A stretch of 24,457 bases of DNA from DASQJL01 sp036380835 (GTDB lineage Bacteria; Eisenbacteria; RBG-16-71-46; SZUA-252): the NCBI GenBank assembly GCA_036380835.1, contig DASVDZ010000015.1, positions 1 to 24,457 of the forward strand, in the 5' to 3' direction. Position 1 is the stretch's first letter. The number at the start of each line of letters is the position of its first letter. Below the pieces are notes generated by a model. It was not told the DNA's origin, did not search any database, and saw only the letters and a program-made list of their open reading frames with translations. This document shows, piece after piece, positions 21,760 through 24,457 of this stretch. A program made the translations under genes and the position numbers.

Positions 21760-23076
21760 ATGAACCTTCGCCTTCTCGTCTCGATTCCGATCGTTCTCGG
21801 CCCCCTGTGGCCGACATGGTCCCACGCTTCCGAGATTCATCTCGCGGCCGGGCCCGCTCAGCGCGCCCTGGCGGTGAGTGCCATCGCGATACACGCCCCG
21901 GCGCTCGTGAACGCTACCGAAGGGGACACGATCTCCATCACGGCCACCGCCGGGAGCGGCGATCCACACTCGATCTTGCAGATCCAACTCCAGGGGCAGC
22001 CGCATGGCCTCACGCTGACCTATGGAGGGACCTTCTCGAGCTACGCGACCCTGAGCGGCATCCTTCCGTTCGATACCGCGGGAACCTGGATCCTGTCGTG
22101 GACGGTCCGCGATCAGTTCGGCGCCTACGACAGCACGGCGACCTCCCTCGTCATCGCGGACAACCCTCATCCGGTGAATCTCCCGCCCCTCGCGGACATC
22201 GGCGGCCCCTACCATGGAGTGCTGGGCGTACCGGTCGAAATGGACGCGACGGGATCCTACGATCCGGAGGGAGCGCCACTCACGTACGCCTGGGATTTCG
22301 ATGACGGGTTCGAGGGGGCCGGAGGCACCGTGTCCCATCCCTACATGAATACCGGGACGTATCGCGTTTCCGTCGTCGTGAGCGACGGATCTCTCTCGGA
22401 CCAGGACGAGACGAACGTCACGATCACCAACGACCTCCTCGGGTATGCGTTCGTCACGCGCGGAGACAGCGAGCTGCGTCTCGATTCCGGCAAGCAGTGG
22501 TTCTGCTTCGGGGTCGAGCCCTTGAACGGCAATTTCCGGATCGAGGACGTCCGGCTCGGGCACTTCAATCTCTACTGGGGCGCCATCTTGATCTCCTCGA
22601 CGGGTCAGACGTCCGCGGGAGAGGACCGAAATCACAATGGCATCGCCGAGATCACCACGTGCTTCTCCAAGGAGTACCTTCGAGATCTCTTCTCGGCGCT
22701 TCCTGCCGGGACTCATGAGGTGCCCGTCACGCTCGAAGGGTGGCTCGAGGCAGGGAATCGCATTCTCGCTTCCATGGCGCTGACCGTGGTGAATCGGAAG
22801 GTCTCATCGGCCTCGATCGATCCCAATCCCTTCAATCCCACGGGTGTGGTGACGTTCACGACCTCTGCGCCCGGACCGATCCGAGTCCGGATCTTCGACG
22901 TGAGCGGCCGCCTGGTTCGGACCGTGGTGGACTCGGCCCGGGAGCCGGCCGGCCGGCAGCGGATCCCGATCGAGGGCAGAGATCGGAACGGCAACCCCCT
23001 GGCGTCGGGCGTCTACTTCATTCGGGTGGAGAGCGGAGCGCGCTCCGAAACGATCCGCGCGGTCGTGGCGCGGTGA
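21760..23076 (+). CDS. Secreted PKD-domain protein with FlgD-like C-terminal domain
   Basis: 438-residue exported protein. ATG 21760 follows a strong GGAAGGAGGGG, and residues 1-25 form a signal peptide ending SHAS. The first part (about 35-135) looks like an Ig-like domain; 140-224 is a PKD domain with DATGSYDPEG and YAWDFDDG; 225-340 is unassigned and contains the Cys residues FCFGVEP and TTCFSKEYL; 345-438 is a FlgD-like domain with IDPNPFNPTG at residues 352-361 and ASGVYFIRVESG near the end. No enzyme motif is seen. It is probably a cell-surface or secreted protein using the same tail-based system as the oxidase and the VCBS protein. Confidence 0.85.
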   Translation: MNLRLLVSIPIVLGPLWPTWSHASEIHLAAGPAQRALAVSAIAIHAPALVNATEGDTISITATAGSGDPHSILQIQLQGQPHGLTLTYGGTFSSYATLSGILPFDTAGTWILSWTVRDQFGAYDSTATSLVIADNPHPVNLPPLADIGGPYHGVLGVPVEMDATGSYDPEGAPLTYAWDFDDGFEGAGGTVSHPYMNTGTYRVSVVVSDGSLSDQDETNVTITNDLLGYAFVTRGDSELRLDSGKQWFCFGVEPLNGNFRIEDVRLGHFNLYWGAILISSTGQTSAGEDRNHNGIAEITTCFSKEYLRDLFSALPAGTHEVPVTLEGWLEAGNRILASMALTVVNRKVSSASIDPNPFNPTGVVTFTTSAPGPIRVRIFDVSGRLVRTVVDSAREPAGRQRIPIEGRDRNGNPLASGVYFIRVESGARSETIRAVVAR

Positions 23077-23096
23077 GACGCGCCGCCACAATCCGC

Positions 23097-23123
23097 TAAG
23101 CTGTGGCCGATCTCGATCGGCCA
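23097..23123 (+). promoter_or_regulatory. Promoter box with overlapping palindromic operator candidate
   Basis: TAAGCT (23097-23102) resembles the GCTANNNT boxes. Immediately after is a perfect inverted repeat, TGGCCGAT (23104-23111) and ATCGGCCA (23116-23123), with CTCG between, covering the expected start site near 23109. This placement suits a repressor operator for the GNAT gene 116 bases downstream. It could instead be a terminator stem of the upstream gene, although no T run follows. Confidence 0.4.
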
Positions 23124-23184
23124 GCGCGACGGTCTCCGATTGGGGGGAGCTTGCGGTCTCGAGTCTGCGGTTCTCGATCATTAG

Positions 23185-23199
23185 GATGCGCAACGCATC
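23185..23199 (+). other. Short hairpin in the leader of the GNAT gene
   Basis: GATGCG (23185-23190), CAA, and CGCATC (23194-23199) form a perfect six-base-pair hairpin about 40 bases before ATG 23239. Nothing links it to a known riboswitch class. Confidence 0.3.
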
Positions 23200-23238
23200 G
23201 GCGGGCGATGGAGGATCGAGCCCGAAGAGGAGGAACCG

Positions 23239-24015
23239 ATGATTGTCAAATGCTTCGAGTGTGCAGCGCTCATCGAGGCCGCCGATGCCGACGCCGTCAC
23301 CCGCGCCTTCGTCGCCCACGGCCAGGAGACTCACGCTTGGTCGTATCCCGAGGAGGCTGTCCGGAACTACGCACGCAACTACGCGGAGGCGACCGAACGG
23401 CTCACCGGGAGCACGGAACGACGGTCCCAGATCGCCCATGTCACGGTGCATCCGGTGACCGAGGACCGCGTGGATGACTGGCTCCGGTTCTTCGATCACG
23501 ACGCGTTCGCGGGAAACGCGGATTGGGCCTCATGCTATTGCCTTGAACCACACCTACCGGCGACGCCGGAGTTGCCGGAGCGTGCGTGGCGGGACACACG
23601 GGCAGCCGTGGTCGATCGGCTTCGTGCAGGCACGACCTTCGGGTATCTCGCGTACGTCGATGGCCGCCCCGCGGGGTGGGTGAATGCCTCATTCCGGTCC
23701 GACTACGCCCTTTACCGGATCGTCGATCCCCATGGGCCCGAGCCGCGATCCGTGATCGGAGTCTCGTGCTTCGTCATCGCCCCGCCGTTCCGGCGGCACG
23801 GGATCGCCTCGGCCCTGCTCGATCGAGTGATCGAGGACGCTCGCGCCCGCGGTGCGGCGTGGATCGAAGGATATCCCCACAACAAACCCGAAGAGAGCGA
23901 CGCCGGCCATTTCCGAGGTCCCCGGTCCATGTACGAGGCACGCGGGTTCCAGCCGATCGAGGTGCAGGAACGCTACACGGTGATGCGCCGGCGGGTCGGC
24001 CAGGGCGGCTTGTAG
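23239..24015 (+). CDS. DUF1059-like domain fused to a GNAT acetyltransferase
   Basis: 258 residues. The N-terminal about 57 residues, with KCFECAALIEA at 4-14 and FVAHGQETH at 23-31, resemble the small DUF1059 family with its CxxC pair and HxxxxH-like segment. Residues about 65-258 are a GNAT N-acetyltransferase: motif A spans 175-205 (SCFVIAPPFRRHGIASALL), with RRHGIA at 185-190 as the acetyl-CoA pyrophosphate loop, and a C-terminal YEARGFQP segment. It would transfer acetyl from CoA to an unknown amine. GAGGAGGAACC before ATG 23239 gives a strong start. A promoter box and palindrome lie 116-142 bases upstream. Confidence 0.85.
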   Translation: MIVKCFECAALIEAADADAVTRAFVAHGQETHAWSYPEEAVRNYARNYAEATERLTGSTERRSQIAHVTVHPVTEDRVDDWLRFFDHDAFAGNADWASCYCLEPHLPATPELPERAWRDTRAAVVDRLRAGTTFGYLAYVDGRPAGWVNASFRSDYALYRIVDPHGPEPRSVIGVSCFVIAPPFRRHGIASALLDRVIEDARARGAAWIEGYPHNKPEESDAGHFRGPRSMYEARGFQPIEVQERYTVMRRRVGQGGL

Positions 24016-24029
24016 GAGAGGGAACCACT

Positions 24030-24457
24030 TCATGCGGGAGAAGGCAGAGCCGTCACCCAGTCGACGCCCACGGCGTCGCAGAGGTCGCGCAAGCCCGCCA
24101 CGGTGAACGTTGAGAGCGCTTCTGGGTCCGCAAACACCCCTTCTAGCTCCCAGCCGACCCGTTCTTCCAGTTCGCCGGTGGAAAGCCCTTCTGTCTCCGT
24201 CAGCGCCTTCAGTCGTTGCGCGACCGAGGCGAACGAAGTGCGTGCCGCCGGGGCCTCCGAACGGAGGCCGAACAGCAGCGCGCACAGAGGCGTTTGGAGG
24301 ATACTTGCGAGCCGGGCAAGGCTGCCGATCGAAAAGTTCGTGAAGACCTCGTCGTCGTGGAATTCGACGTCCCAGTACAGGGAGTCCTGGAGACCGAGCG
24401 AGGCCGCGACAAAGGAGCGGCTCAATCCCAAGCGTTCGCGCGCTTCGCGAATCCGGC
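24030..24457 (-). CDS. XRE-family regulator, truncated by the window edge
   Basis: About 142 residues are visible; the frame stays open to the window edge as RIREARERLGLSRSFVAASLGL, a helix-turn-helix of the Cro/C1 type. TTG 24431 lies inside this helix, so the true start is outside. The downstream part has a WDVEFHDDEVFTNF segment and LARLASILQTPLCALLFG, as in Xre proteins with tailored second helices, followed by a region of about 80 residues of unknown fold (RLKALTETEGLSTGELEERVGWELEGVF). The target cannot be named. Its stop is 14 bases from that of the convergent GNAT gene. Confidence 0.75.
   Translation of the reverse strand, partial: RIREARERLGLSRSFVAASLGLQDSLYWDVEFHDDEVFTNFSIGSLARLASILQTPLCALLFGLRSEAPAARTSFASVAQRLKALTETEGLSTGELEERVGWELEGVFADPEALSTFTVAGLRDLCDAVGVDWVTALPSPA

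Noticed and set aside
21553..21760. Complete tRNA-Ser gene
   Set aside because: No matching 3' acceptor strand, T-arm or anticodon arm could be found within about 200 bases; only a fragment is reported.
23103..23477. Plus-strand ORF overlapping the GNAT start
   Set aside because: Overlaps the palindrome and GNAT gene in another frame, Arg-rich, no ribosome-binding site.
1..24457. CRISPR arrays, insertion sequences, integrases, toxin-antitoxin pairs
   Set aside because: I saw no short regularly spaced repeats, transposase motifs or matched toxin-antitoxin genes. Tandem repeats at 5206-5565 and 8701-9690 are within coding frames.

Overview
The window is a GC-rich, densely packed bacterial chromosome segment with 24 genes or gene remnants, two of them cut by the window edges. 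Three secreted proteins end in an Ig-like FlgD-type domain with an ASGVYFIRVE / ANGVYVVRFR signature, there is a TMTC-like glycosyltransferase with TPRs and a kinase with a PD40 propeller, and GC is very high. This mix is typical of uncultured FCB-like or Candidatus Eisenbacteria-type lineages. That assignment is inference; no rRNA or ribosomal protein gene is present to fix the taxonomy.

Region 1 (1-4538): tail of tryptophan 2,3-dioxygenase, then a transmembrane Ser/Thr kinase with a beta-propeller sensor, overlapping by TGATG a kynureninase-like PLP enzyme. The two enzymes suggest tryptophan catabolism through kynurenine. Region 2 (4627-10275): large exported proteins: an OmpA-type porin with exact 90-bp thrombospondin-type-3 repeats, a CotA-type multicopper oxidase with a FlgD-like tail, and a seven-bladed VCBS/ASPIC propeller with the same kind of tail. 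Region 3 (10276-14694): a protein remnant, a 52-codon ORF, a GT2 glycosyltransferase, a TMTC-like membrane protein (probably a lipid-linked-sugar to protein O-glycosylation pair), a NicO/UreH-like metal transporter, then a tiny CPSC ORF coupled to DUF1801.

Region 4 (14700-18929) is the most interesting part. An ECF sigma factor and its zinc-finger transmembrane anti-sigma factor diverge from a three-gene unit: an exported cupredoxin-like protein, a di-haem ferric-reductase-like flavoprotein and a 32-residue membrane peptide. The shared intergenic region holds two mirror-image GGAATAA-N16-GTC elements, one facing each way. This is what one sigma factor driving both its own gene and a periplasmic copper/redox module would look like.

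Region 5 (18926-24457): an EamA transporter, two unrecognised exported proteins, a truncated tRNA-Ser-like 5' fragment that still has a promoter-like box, a PKD-domain secreted protein, a DUF1059-GNAT fusion behind a palindrome, and the edge of an XRE regulator. Composition is visibly less GC-biased from about 20.6 kb on, which fits recent acquisition near the tRNA relic.

A recurring promoter form is visible: a (T/G)GCTANNNT or similar box 5-8 bases before an ATG, with a C-rich gap and no Shine-Dalgarno sequence. It appears before the kinase, the 52-codon ORF, the CPSC ORF and EamA, and implies leaderless transcripts.
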